Shown here one piece after another: positions 27,673-37,894 of a DNA stretch of 64,000 nucleotides. Within the stretch, counting starts at the first letter, position 1. Every line of letters begins with the position of its first letter. Under the pieces are notes generated by a model, which saw only the letters and a program-made list of their open reading frames with translations, ran no database searches and was not told the origin of the DNA. The position numbers were made by a program, and so were the translations under genes. The stretch is from Micromonospora rubida (GTDB lineage: Bacteria; Actinomycetota; Actinomycetes; Mycobacteriales; Micromonosporaceae). The stretch is from contig NZ_JAAALO010000003.1 of assembly GCF_009908295.1 (NCBI RefSeq), positions 62,001 to 126,000 on the forward strand. Direction: 5' to 3'.

Positions 27673-29946
27673 TCAGTTGGCCCCGCCGAGCTTGAACGAC
27701 TCCACCATCCGGTCGAAGATCGGCTTGCTCTCCGCGAACCGGGCGTCGGTGGAGGAGAGGTAGAACGAGTAGACCTTCCCCTCGTGCACCACCCCGCGCC
27801 ACACGCCGTGCCGCATGCCGTCGCCCTCGCCGCAGGTGTACTCGAACTCGGCCGCAGCCTGACCGTCCAGCTTCTGCTCGGTCATCGACACCCGGTTGTA
27901 CGGCTTCGGGCAGGAGGTCGACTTGGTCCGCAGGCCCTTCTCGGCGACCTCGGCCCAGCGCGACGACGACGTGCCGCCCCACTCCTCGGAGAGGACGCGC
28001 ACCTTGCGGCCGCTGTCCTCCGGGTCGACGAAGTCGACCCACACGCCGGCGCTGTTGCGCTGCCAGCCCTTGGGCACCTGCACCGTGACGCCCCGGGTCG
28101 ACTGCTCCTGCATCTCCACCGGCGCGGCGGCGGGGGCGGTGGGCTGCGCCGAGGGGGTGGTCGGCTGGTCCGGTTCGCCGCCGCCGAACAGGACGACCGC
28201 GCCGACCACCAGCAGCACGACGAGGCCGCCGGCCGCCGCGAGCTGCACCTTGCGCGGCCAGCCCTTGACGGTGGCGACGAGGCCGCCGATCCCGCCGGTC
28301 GCACCGCCGCCGGCCGGGGCGGGCGCCGTGGCCGGGGTGGCCCACGGCTGGCCGGTGCCGGGCACCGACCACTGGGCGCCGCCGTACGTCCCGCCCACCC
28401 GCTGGGTCGCCTCGGGCGGGCCACCGAAGCCGGGCACCGCCTGGGTGGCGTCGGGCTGGCCGACCCCCTGGGCGGCGTTCGACCCGGCGCCGAACGGGAC
28501 CTGCTGGGTGGCGTTCGACCCGGCGCCGAACGGGACCTGCTGGGTGGCGTTCGACCCGACGCCGAACGGGACCTGCTGGGTGGCGTTCGAACCGACGCCG
28601 AACGGGACCCGCTGGGTGGCGTCCGGGCGGGGCCCGAACGGGACCTGCTGGGTGGCGTCGGGCGACGTGCCGTACGTCACCCGCTGGGTGGCCTCCGGCG
28701 CACCGCCCGCGTCCACCCGCTGGGTGGCCTCCGAGGCCCCGCCGTACGTCCGGCCGGCCGGCGACGTCGGCGTCTGCGTGGGCATCGCCCCGGTGGGGGT
28801 GTGCAGCGGGCCGGCGAGCGCGTCGGCGCTGGTGTCGTCCAGCGCGGCGGCGCTCGCGGCGGCGGCGGTCTTCTTCCTCGCCTTCTCGCCCCTGCGCAGG
28901 GCGGCCAGCCGGTCGGTCAGCGACTCCTCGGGGGAGAGCATCGCCCGGCCGCCGATCTGCCCGCTCGGCTTCGGCTCCGGGTCGGGCGGCGGTGGCGGGG
29001 CGACCACCGGCCGCTGCGCCGGCACCACCGCGTACGGGTCGGTGACCGAGTTGACGGCGGTCGCGGTGCTGGTCAGCGGGCCGGCCAGCAGCTCGCGCAG
29101 CATCGCCCGGGAGGTGTGCACGTCGAGCCGGCGGGCCGGGTCCTTCTCCAGCAGGCCCATCAGCACCCGGGTCAACGGGCCGCTGCGCTGCGGGGTGGCG
29201 GGCGGGTCCTCGACCACGGCGTGCATGGTCTCGATCGGGTCGCCCCGGTCGAACGGGGGCCGGCCCTCGACCGCCGTGTACAGCGTCACACCGAGGGAGA
29301 AGAGGTCGCTGGGCGGGCCGAACTCGTGGCCCATGGCCCGCTCGGGGGAGATGAAGTGCGGCGAGCCGAGCACCATCCCGGGGGTGGTGAGCTGCACGTC
29401 CGTGGGGAGCTTGGCCACCCCGAAGTCCGTCAGCACACACCGGCCGTCGGTGCAGATCAGCACGTTGGCCGGCTTCACGTCGCGGTGCAGCACGCCGATC
29501 GCGTGGGCCACCTCCAGCGCGCCGAGCAGGGCGATACCGATCTTGGCGACCGCGCGGGGCGCGACCGGCCCGTCCTCGATCACCATGTCGGCCAGGCTGC
29601 GGGCGTCCAGTAGTTCCATCACGATCCAGGGGCGGCCACCCTCGGTGACCACGTCGTACACCTGGACCACGGCCGGGTGCTGGATGGCCGCGGCGGCGCG
29701 GGCCTCGCGCAGCGTCCGCTCGTACATCGAGTCGCGGTCGCTGGGGGCGAGGCCCGGCGGAAGGATGACCTCCTTCACCGCCACGTCACGCCGCAACAGG
29801 GTGTCTGTGGCACGCCAGACCGTACCCATGCCGCCGTTGCCCACCGCGGACCGGAGCGAGTAGCGACCACCGATGGTGGTGCCGGGCGCCGCGCGTCCGT
29901 GGGGTGGACTGACCGGTCCGCCGCTCCACGTCGGGATCTGAGTCAC
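27673..29946 (-). CDS. Transmembrane Ser/Thr protein kinase with ATQ-x-V repeat array
   Basis: A 757-residue PknB-type kinase. Kinase domain about residues 27-285: [34 protein letters not shown]. Then a cytoplasmic linker with about nine ATQ[RQA]V motifs in 9-12-residue repeats (residues ~400-520), one membrane helix (~560-582, [19 protein letters not shown]) and an extracellular domain of about 150 residues beginning [20 protein letters not shown]. The extracellular domain is related to that of the second kinase at 59944. The Thr in each repeat has Val at +3, the preference of FHA domains for phosphothreonine. Divergent from the mutase gene. Confidence 0.93.
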   Translation of the reverse strand: MTQIPTWSGGPVSPPHGRAAPGTTIGGRYSLRSAVGNGGMGTVWRATDTLLRRDVAVKEVILPPGLAPSDRDSMYERTLREARAAAAIQHPAVVQVYDVVTEGGRPWIVMELLDARSLADMVIEDGPVAPRAVAKIGIALLGALEVAHAIGVLHRDVKPANVLICTDGRCVLTDFGVAKLPTDVQLTTPGMVLGSPHFISPERAMGHEFGPPSDLFSLGVTLYTAVEGRPPFDRGDPIETMHAVVEDPPATPQRSGPLTRVLMGLLEKDPARRLDVHTSRAMLRELLAGPLTSTATAVNSVTDPYAVVPAQRPVVAPPPPPDPEPKPSGQIGGRAMLSPEESLTDRLAALRRGEKARKKTAAAASAAALDDTSADALAGPLHTPTGAMPTQTPTSPAGRTYGGASEATQRVDAGGAPEATQRVTYGTSPDATQQVPFGPRPDATQRVPFGVGSNATQQVPFGVGSNATQQVPFGAGSNATQQVPFGAGSNAAQGVGQPDATQAVPGFGGPPEATQRVGGTYGGAQWSVPGTGQPWATPATAPAPAGGGATGGIGGLVATVKGWPRKVQLAAAGGLVVLLVVGAVVLFGGGEPDQPTTPSAQPTAPAAAPVEMQEQSTRGVTVQVPKGWQRNSAGVWVDFVDPEDSGRKVRVLSEEWGGTSSSRWAEVAEKGLRTKSTSCPKPYNRVSMTEQKLDGQAAAEFEYTCGEGDGMRHGVWRGVVHEGKVYSFYLSSTDARFAESKPIFDRMVESFKLGGAN
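28392..28742. repeat. Degenerate tandem repeats encoding ATQ-x-V units
   Basis: About ten copies of a 27-36-bp unit containing CTGCTGGGTGGCGTT-like sequence. One copy has lost the Thr (AAQGV). Four of the central copies are nearly identical (NATQQVPFG). Confidence 0.85.
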
Positions 29947-30152
29947 AGAAAAGCCACCGGGGGAAATCGAGGGGGCTGGGACACAACTCCCCTATCTTGC
30001 TGGTTCCGACGCCCGATGCGAAACCCGACGCGACGGACGTTTCCCGAACTCCACGGTACGTGCTCGGTCGCTCACCCTGGGGTCGCCGAAGTTGGGGCCG
30101 TTGTGCGGAATCCCTCACCCTTCGATGCATCGGCGCGTCCTACCATCCGGGG

Positions 30153-31736
<1,584 letters not shown>

Positions 31737-31791
31737 CCACCCCCCGCCGGCCGCCCCGCGCTCGGGTGTGCGGCCCGGGGGCGATGGGTAA

Positions 31792-31809
31792 CCCGTTCGG
31801 GTGAACGGG
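31792..31809 (+). terminator. Small hairpin after the mutase gene
   Basis: CCCGTTC, loop GGGT, GAACGGG, 55 bp past the mutase stop. The rest of 31737-32192 has reduced GC3 in every frame and holds no convincing gene; a strong AGGAGGT at 31991-31997 precedes an ATG at 32007 that is in frame with the M20 gene. Confidence 0.45.
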
Positions 31810-32192
31810 ACGGACAGCGTGTGCGCGAGCGTCGCGTCCCGCCGTGTCACCGTCAGGAATCGCCCCGCCACCGCGTGCGGTCGGCTAATTGTCCGAGCGG
31901 CAGGCAACCGAAGCGACTAATGCGACAATTCGGGAAACGGCGGCCCCGGATCGACGGTGATTTCGTGACGCCGACTCGGTTACGGGTTGTAGGAGGTGGG
32001 GGGCAGATGACGGCGTTCGACCGCGATCTACCTGCTGTCCCGCAGATTGTCGAGCCCTTCCACCAGGGCTTTCGTGACTCTGCGCCATCTGATCGCTACG
32101 GGAATGAAGTTGCACAGCGTCACCGCCGGAGGTCTAGGCTGTCTGCTGTCATCCCCGATGATCCATCCATTTCTACTGATCGAGATTTCGAC

Positions 32193-33455
32193 GTGACGAG
32201 TGCGTTGACGCTGCCGAACGGCAGCAAGCTGGCGTCGTCGGACTCGCCGGAGGCGCCGTCCGGATCCCAGCCCCTGCCCTTCGAGCTGGACCATCTGCTC
32301 GCCCTGCGGGTGCCCGGGCTCATCGCCACCCGACGGCACATCCACTCCCATCCGGAGCTCTCCGGCGAGGAGTTCGAGACCGCCGCCCTGATCGCCCGCG
32401 AGCTGTCCCTCGCCGGGCTGAACCCGCGCCTGCTCCCGAAGGGCAACGGGGTGATCTGCGACGTCAACGGCCGCCCCGACGGCCCCGTCGTCGCGCTCCG
32501 CGCCGACATCGACGCGCTACCGCTCACCGACATCAAGGACGTGCCGTACCGGTCCACGAAGGACGGCGTGTGCCACGCCTGCGGGCACGACGTGCACACC
32601 GCCGTGCTGCTCGGCGTCGGCATGTTGCTCGCCCAGCTCGCCGACCTGGGCGAGCTGGACGGCCGGGTCCGGCTGATCTTCCAGCCGGCCGAGGAGATCC
32701 TGCCCTGCGGCTCGCTGGAGGTCATCGAGGCCGGCGGGCTGGACGACGTGGTGCAGATCTTCGCCCTGCACTGCGATCCCAACCAGCCGGTCGGCAAGAT
32801 CGGCCTGCGGGTCGGCCCGATCACCGCCGCCGCCGACAACGTCACCGTCAAGCTCACCGGGCCGGGCGGGCACACCGCCCGCCCGCACCTGACCGTCGAC
32901 CTGGTCGACGCGCTCGGCCGGCTGGTCACCGAGGTGCCCGCCCTGGTCGCCCGCCGGGTGCCGGCCAACAGCGGGCTGCTGCTGGTGTTCGGCCACGCCT
33001 CGGCCGGCACCCGGAACAATGTCATCCCGTCCGAGGCGAGCGCCTCCGGCACCCTGCGGGTGATGGACCGCGACACCTGGGGGCAGGCCCCCAAGATCGT
33101 CGCTCAGGTGGTCCGGGACGTCATCGCCCCGACCGGCGCCACGGTCGACCTGGAGTATCTGCGCGGCCGGCCGCCGGTCTGCAACGACGCCAAGGCGATC
33201 CAGGTGCTCACCGCCGCCACCGTGGCCGCGCTCGGCCCGGACGGCGTGGCGGAGACCCCGCAGAGCATGGGCGGCGAGGACTTCTCCTGGTACCTGGAGA
33301 ACGTCCCCGGCGCGCTGGCCCGCCTCGGCGTCGGCCGGTCCGGCCCGAACGTCGACCTGCACCGGGCCTCGTTCGACGTCGACGAGCGGGCCATCGCGTT
33401 CGGCGTCCGACTCATGGTGCAGACCGCGCTGCGGGCACTGGCGGCGACTCGCTGA
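32193..33455 (+). CDS. M20-family amidohydrolase (peptidase M20D)
   Basis: A 420-residue metallohydrolase of the M20D group (hippurate or N-acyl-amino-acid hydrolases): RRHIHSHPELSGEEFET, ADIDALPL, CHACGHDVHTAVLLG (metal ligands), FQPAEEILPCGS and GGEDFSWYLENVPG. Cytosolic. The GTG at 32193 is chosen because the 61 codons upstream to the ATG at 32007 have only about 54% GC3 against >90% in the gene; however, 32007 has an excellent Shine-Dalgarno, so an N-terminal extension or separate leader is possible. The 3' end overlaps the convergent lipoprotein gene by 44 bp. Confidence 0.88.
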   Translation: MTSALTLPNGSKLASSDSPEAPSGSQPLPFELDHLLALRVPGLIATRRHIHSHPELSGEEFETAALIARELSLAGLNPRLLPKGNGVICDVNGRPDGPVVALRADIDALPLTDIKDVPYRSTKDGVCHACGHDVHTAVLLGVGMLLAQLADLGELDGRVRLIFQPAEEILPCGSLEVIEAGGLDDVVQIFALHCDPNQPVGKIGLRVGPITAAADNVTVKLTGPGGHTARPHLTVDLVDALGRLVTEVPALVARRVPANSGLLLVFGHASAGTRNNVIPSEASASGTLRVMDRDTWGQAPKIVAQVVRDVIAPTGATVDLEYLRGRPPVCNDAKAIQVLTAATVAALGPDGVAETPQSMGGEDFSWYLENVPGALARLGVGRSGPNVDLHRASFDVDERAIAFGVRLMVQTALRALAATR

Positions 33456-34338
33456 GCACCGGCGCCGGCCTGCGCCGGCGCCGGCGCAGCACCGCCACCA
33501 GCAGCGCCACGGGCACGCCCAGTGCCACCGCGAAGGGCAGCAGCGCGCCCAGCACGGTGAGCAGCACGCCCAGCGAGGTGACGAACGCGTCCCAGCCGCC
33601 GCGCAGCCCCACCAGGAAGCCGGTCCCGTCCTTCTCCTCCTCGGAGGAGGCGTCGCCGTCCGACCCGACCAGGGTGAGGGTGACGGTGGAGAGCGCGGTC
33701 AGGTCGGCCAGCCGGCGCTTCTTCGCCTCCAGCGACGCGAGGTCGGCCTCCCGCCGGGCCACCTCGCCCTCCAGCGTCACCAGGTCGCCGATCGAGCTGG
33801 CCCGGGCCAGCAGCTTGCGGCCGCTCTCCACCCGGGCCCGCTGCGTGATGATCCGGGCGTCCAGGTCGACGGTCTCCTCGGTGACGTCCTCCGTGCGGAT
33901 CGAGCGGCGCTCCTGCCGGCCCAGCTTGGCCAGGTCCTCCACCACGGCGGTGAACCGCGCCGCCGGCACCCGCAGCTCCAGTTCGGCGCGGGCGTTGTCG
34001 CCCGTGCTGTTGCGCTCGTCGCCGCCGACGAAACCGCCGACCGCCGTGACCGCCGTGACGGCGGACCGGGCGGCGGCGTCCACATCGTCCACCCGTACCC
34101 GCATGTTTCCCGTGTAGATGATCGACCGCTGGTCGACCCGTAGGTCCGGGGCGCCGGCGCCGGCCTTCGCCCCTCCCGCCTCGGCCGGGGCCGCGCCGGC
34201 CGGCGCGGCCTTCTCCGGCGCCGATGCGGCCGAGTCCTCCGACGAGTCCCCGCCGCTGAGACCACCGCACCCACCCACCGCCAGCAGGGCCGCCAGCCCC
34301 ACCGCGGTCAGCAGTGCACCTCGTGCGCGTCCGTCCAT
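33412..34338 (-). CDS. DUF4349-domain lipoprotein
   Basis: A 308-residue membrane-attached protein. Signal peptide with lipobox (LLAVGGCGG, Cys about residue 24), a Ser/Ala/Glu-rich linker, a DUF4349 domain (IIYTGNMRVRVDDVDAAARS, VGGDERNSTG), a coiled coil at about 155-210 (EGEVARREADLASLEAKKR), a membrane helix at about 255-285 and a basic tail RRRRRR. The end overlaps the M20 gene tail to tail by 44 bp in GC-palindromic sequence. Function unknown. Confidence 0.88.
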   Translation of the reverse strand: MDGRARGALLTAVGLAALLAVGGCGGLSGGDSSEDSAASAPEKAAPAGAAPAEAGGAKAGAGAPDLRVDQRSIIYTGNMRVRVDDVDAAARSAVTAVTAVGGFVGGDERNSTGDNARAELELRVPAARFTAVVEDLAKLGRQERRSIRTEDVTEETVDLDARIITQRARVESGRKLLARASSIGDLVTLEGEVARREADLASLEAKKRRLADLTALSTVTLTLVGSDGDASSEEEKDGTGFLVGLRGGWDAFVTSLGVLLTVLGALLPFAVALGVPVALLVAVLRRRRRRPAPVLSESPPVPAARSAP

Positions 34339-34449
34339 TCCCGCTCCCCTTTTCCTGGCCCGTCGGGCGATACGTCAGACGTGACGCGGAGACCCGCAGG
34401 TTCCGGCAGACTGCGCTCAGGGACGTCACGATTTGATAATCAGGGGGTC

Positions 34450-35082
34450 ATGATGCAACTCACCAAGTACGCCCACTCCTGCCTGCGGGTCGAGCACGAC
34501 GGCGGGGTGCTGGTCGTCGACCCGGGCGGGTTCAGCGACCCGGCGGCGCTGGACGGGGCGGACGCGGTGCTGATCACCCACGAGCACCCCGACCATCTCG
34601 ACGTCGAGGCGGTCACCCGGCAGCTCGACCGCCGGCCGTTCCGCGTCCACGGCCCGGCCTCGCTGGCCGGCGTCCTCGGCGACGCGGCCGAGGCGCTGGA
34701 GCCGGTCGTCCCCGGGCAGTCGTTCACGGCGGCCGGCGTGCCGGTCCGGGCGTACGGCGGGCGGCACGCCGTCATCCACCCGGACATCCCGGTGGTGGAC
34801 AACCTGGGGTACCTGCTGAACGACGTGGTCTACCACCCCGGCGACTCCCTCGTGGTGCCCGAGGACGTCCAGGTGGACACCCTCTTCGCGCCGATCCACG
34901 CCCCCTGGTCGAAGTTCTCCGAGGTGGTCGACTTCATCCGCGCGGTCGCCCCGCGCCGCGCCTTCGCCGCGCACGACGGGCTGCTCAACGACAACGGCCT
35001 CGCGGTGCTCAACCGCCAGTACACGGCGCTGTCCAAGACCGACTATCAGCGCCTCGAACCGGGCAGCCGGCTCGACGCCTGA
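34450..35082 (+). CDS. Metallo-beta-lactamase-fold hydrolase (UlaG-like)
   Basis: A 210-residue MBL-fold protein: LTKYAHSCLRVEHDGGVLVVDPG, the metal motif THEHPDHLD, GGRHAVIHPDIP, YHPGDSLV and a closing HDG. It fits the compact L-ascorbate-6-phosphate-lactonase-like group; substrate unknown. GGGGG precedes tandem ATG codons at 34450 and 34453. It is the first gene of a three-gene run with two proteins of unknown function. Confidence 0.88.
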   Translation: MMQLTKYAHSCLRVEHDGGVLVVDPGGFSDPAALDGADAVLITHEHPDHLDVEAVTRQLDRRPFRVHGPASLAGVLGDAAEALEPVVPGQSFTAAGVPVRAYGGRHAVIHPDIPVVDNLGYLLNDVVYHPGDSLVVPEDVQVDTLFAPIHAPWSKFSEVVDFIRAVAPRRAFAAHDGLLNDNGLAVLNRQYTALSKTDYQRLEPGSRLDA

Positions 35083-35086
35083 CCCG

Positions 35087-36088
35087 GTGCCGCCCCCTCG
35101 GGACCTGGTCCGACGGCTCTACGAGGAGCCGCCGGACCGGTTCGTCGCCACCCGGGACGCCGCCGTCGCCGAGGCCCGGCGGGCCGGCGACCCGGCCACG
35201 GCCCGGGAGATCGCCCGGCTGCGCCGCCCGACCGTGGCCGCCTGGCTGGTCAACCTGCTCGCCGTCCGCTGCCCCGAGCTCGTCGCCGACCTGGGCCAGC
35301 TCGCCGAGGCGCTGCGCGCGGCCCAGCGCGACCTGCGTGGCCCCCGGCTGCGGGAGCTCTCCGCCCAGCGGCGCGCGGTGGTCGCCGCGCTGGTGGCCGA
35401 GGTGCGCCGGCTGGCGGCCGACGCCGAGGGCGGCCCGCCGGGCGGAAAGCTGCCCCTGGCCGAGGTGGAGGCGACGCTCAACGCCGCCCTGTCCGACACC
35501 GCGGTCGCCGAGCAGGTGCGTACCGGCCGGCTGCTGCGGGCCGCCAGCTACGCCGGCTTCGGCGAGGTGCCCCGCCCCCAACTGCGGCTGGTCACCGACG
35601 ACGAGGAGCCCGCACCGGCCGCCCCGGGCCGATCGACCGACCGGGATCGGGCCCTCGACCGGGATCGGGCCGCCGACCGGGATCGGAACCGGCAGGAACG
35701 CGACGAGCGGGCGACGGAACGCGCCGCTCGGGCCGAGCGGGCCCGGCAGCGCCGGGCGCTGGAACGGGAACTGGCGAAGGCGCGTACCGACCAGGGCCGG
35801 GCCGAGGCGGAGCTGGCCGGCGCGGCGGACGCCGAGCACGACGGCGCCGAGGAACTGGCCGACATCGAGCGGTCGTTGGCTGAGCTGGAACGGCGGCGGG
35901 CCGAGGCCGAGCAGGAGCTGAGCCGGCGGAAACTGGCCCGGCGGGCGGCGGAACGGACCGTCACCGCCGCCCGCCGGCGCACCGGCGAGGTCGAGGGGGC
36001 GATCGAGGCGATCGACGCCGAAGAAGGGACTGACGCCGAAGAGGGGACTGACGCCGGGGCGGCGGCGGGGCAGACTGAACGACGATGA
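35087..36088 (+). CDS. Coiled-coil protein of unknown function
   Basis: A 333-residue protein. Residues 1-175 are helical and globular-looking (PRDLVRRLYEEPPDRFVATR, RRPTVAAWLVNLLAVRCPEL). Residues 180-310 are highly charged and predicted coiled coil (RQRRALERELAKARTDQGRAE region), including an 18-bp repeat coding for DRDRALDRDRAADRDR (about 35636-35690). The C-terminus has a repeated AEEGTD. The GTG start is 4 bp after the previous stop and the end overlaps the next gene by ATGA. Not recognised beyond being common in actinomycetes. Confidence 0.72.
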   Translation: MPPPRDLVRRLYEEPPDRFVATRDAAVAEARRAGDPATAREIARLRRPTVAAWLVNLLAVRCPELVADLGQLAEALRAAQRDLRGPRLRELSAQRRAVVAALVAEVRRLAADAEGGPPGGKLPLAEVEATLNAALSDTAVAEQVRTGRLLRAASYAGFGEVPRPQLRLVTDDEEPAPAAPGRSTDRDRALDRDRAADRDRNRQERDERATERAARAERARQRRALERELAKARTDQGRAEAELAGAADAEHDGAEELADIERSLAELERRRAEAEQELSRRKLARRAAERTVTAARRRTGEVEGAIEAIDAEEGTDAEEGTDAGAAAGQTERR

Positions 36089-36861
36089 CGCCGGAGCAGG
36101 TCGCCGCCGCGAGCAAGCCGTTCGTGCTGGAGCTCGGGGAAACGTTCACCCGCTGCCCCGGCACGCTGCGCCGGGCCCGCCTGCTGGGCATCTCCGGCTG
36201 GGCCTTCTACATCACCGGCCGGGCCGGGGCGCTGGGCGACGTCCGGGCCCCGACGGTGGCCGCCGCCCTCGGCTTCATCGCCCCGGACGCCGTCGCCGAC
36301 GGCTGGGACGGCGCCGCCCGGGTGATCCGCCCGCTGGAGGTGGCCGCCGCGAACCTCGCGGAGTGCTGCCGCTGGGGCGACGAGCACCTCACGGCCCTGC
36401 CCGGGGTGCACCGGCTGGGCGCGCTGCTGCGTCGGGTCGTCGACACGGCGGACGCCAGCGGCATGCCGCTGTTCGCCGCCTGGCAGGCCATGCCGACACC
36501 GGAGGGCTCCCCGGGCGCCCGGGCCGCCGTCGGGTTGCTGCTGCTGCGCGAGCACCTCGCCGGGGCGTACCTGATGGCCGTGCGGGCCGGCGGGATGACC
36601 CCGCTGGAGGCGGTGCTGGCCGGGCCGGAGGGGGAGGCCGGCGCGCTGGCCTGCGGCTGGCCGCCGCCGTACCCCCGGGTCGGGCCCCTGGTGCGGCGGC
36701 GCTTGTGGGCGGAGGCGGTGACCGACCGGCTGGCCTCGGCGGGCTTCCGCGCCCTCGCCCCCGGCGAGGGCGCCGAGCTGCTGGACCTGCTGGCCGCCAC
36801 CCGCGTTCAGGTGCGGGGACGGCCCGCCCAGCGGAACCCCGATTGGCCGGGGCGGAGATAA
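36085..36861 (+). CDS. SCO6745-family protein (helical, unknown function)
   Basis: A 258-residue protein starting MTPEQVAAASKPFVLELGETF, with GWAFYITGRAGALGDV, AVADGWDGAARVIRPLEVAA, ECCRWGDEHL and GWPPPYPRVGPL, matching an actinobacterial helical family named after SCO6745. Members sometimes carry regulatory annotations without evidence. It overlaps the coiled-coil gene by 4 bp. Confidence 0.75.
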   Translation: MTPEQVAAASKPFVLELGETFTRCPGTLRRARLLGISGWAFYITGRAGALGDVRAPTVAAALGFIAPDAVADGWDGAARVIRPLEVAAANLAECCRWGDEHLTALPGVHRLGALLRRVVDTADASGMPLFAAWQAMPTPEGSPGARAAVGLLLLREHLAGAYLMAVRAGGMTPLEAVLAGPEGEAGALACGWPPPYPRVGPLVRRRLWAEAVTDRLASAGFRALAPGEGAELLDLLAATRVQVRGRPAQRNPDWPGRR

Positions 36862-36862
36862 A

Positions 36863-37258
36863 TGGGCGGCGGCGCGCGGTGAGTGGCTGCCAGGATCGGG
36901 GTACGACCAGTGGCGGGAGCACCTGCCCCCGTACGCCCGGACCTGGGACGAGTGGTTCGTCGCCGAGGTCGACGGGGTGCCGGCCGGCGCGTTGCAGTCG
37001 TCCGACCAGGCGTTGGAGCAGGACCAGGGGTGGGTCCGCACCCTGTCGGTGCTGCCGGCGTACCGGCGACACGGGGTGGGCGCCGCGCTGCTGCGGCGGG
37101 CCTTCACGGTCTACGCCGCCAAGGGCCGGCGGTCCGCCGGCCTGGGCGTCGACCTGGCCAACCCGACCTCCCCGGCGACGCTCTACCGCTCGGTGGGGCT
37201 GGGCGAAGTGCGGTGGACCGACATGTGCGAGCGGGTGGTTCCGGCGGCCGGCGTGTGA
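36863..37258 (+). pseudogene. GNAT-family N-acetyltransferase lacking a start codon
   Basis: The frame codes EWLPGSGYDQWREHLPPYAR, then FVAEVDGVPAGALQSSDQ, the acetyl-CoA motif WVRTLSVLPAYRRHGVGAAL and YRSVGLGEVRWTDM near the end: about 130 residues of a GNAT fold. No ATG, GTG or TTG occurs in this frame before the GTG at 36977, which would cut into the domain and leave only 93 residues. The N-terminal strand and helix are missing. The gene probably lost its 5' end next to the SCO6745-type gene. Confidence 0.6.
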
Positions 37259-37332
37259 CCGGAGCCGCCCGTCGGGGGGCGGCTCCGCGCGCCGCCACTC
37301 ACCGGGAGCAGACTGGGGGCGTGGGAGACGCG

Positions 37333-37788
37333 CTACGCCGACGCGGTGCCGGTGGGGCGGGACCGCAGCTCGCTGACGTAGTCGTCGGGCGCGCCCGCCT
37401 TCTCGGCGGCGTTGGCGATCTCCGACAGGTACCACGCCGTTGGCAGGCCGCCCTCGTACCCGTCGAAGACGTAGACCCAGGCGGTCACGTCCCCGTCGAG
37501 GGTGGAGACCCGGACGTGCAGCTTGCGGTACGTCCCGGAGGTCACCCCCTCGATCTCGTCGAGCTGGACGGTGTCGTACGGGTTGATGTCGTAGAGCGCG
37601 ACGAACACCCGCTCGCCGGGGGACTCGACGATGGTGCTGACCGCACCCTCCCAGCCGATGACGCCCTCGCCCGCGAATGTGAGCCGCCAGCCTTCCAGCC
37701 AGCCGATGCCAACCATCGGCGAATGCGGGCAGTAGGCACGCATCCGGGCGGGGTCCAGGTTTGAGCCGTAGGCGGCGTAGTGACGCAC
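37333..37788 (-). CDS. Gamma-glutamylcyclotransferase family protein
   Basis: A 151-residue protein with the AIG2/GGCT signature YAAYGSNLDPARM near the N-terminus and a catalytic-acid position in YDTVQLDEIEG. It may form pyroglutamate from gamma-glutamyl amines or belong to the sub-family of unknown substrate. Starts with GTG; divergent from the quinone reductase gene. Confidence 0.88.
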   Translation of the reverse strand: MRHYAAYGSNLDPARMRAYCPHSPMVGIGWLEGWRLTFAGEGVIGWEGAVSTIVESPGERVFVALYDINPYDTVQLDEIEGVTSGTYRKLHVRVSTLDGDVTAWVYVFDGYEGGLPTAWYLSEIANAAEKAGAPDDYVSELRSRPTGTASA

Positions 37789-37894
37789 GGCGATGACGAT
37801 AGCCCTACGGGCGGGTGGGGGAGAATACGACGGTGCGTGTCGGACGTGTCGGAGAGAAGAAAGTCACTGTGAGCATGGACGAGGGGCGAGAGCT

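Noticed and set aside
31821-32006. Upstream extension of the M20 gene beyond the ATG at 32007
   Set aside because: Codon third positions are unbiased and no start signal is seen before 32007.
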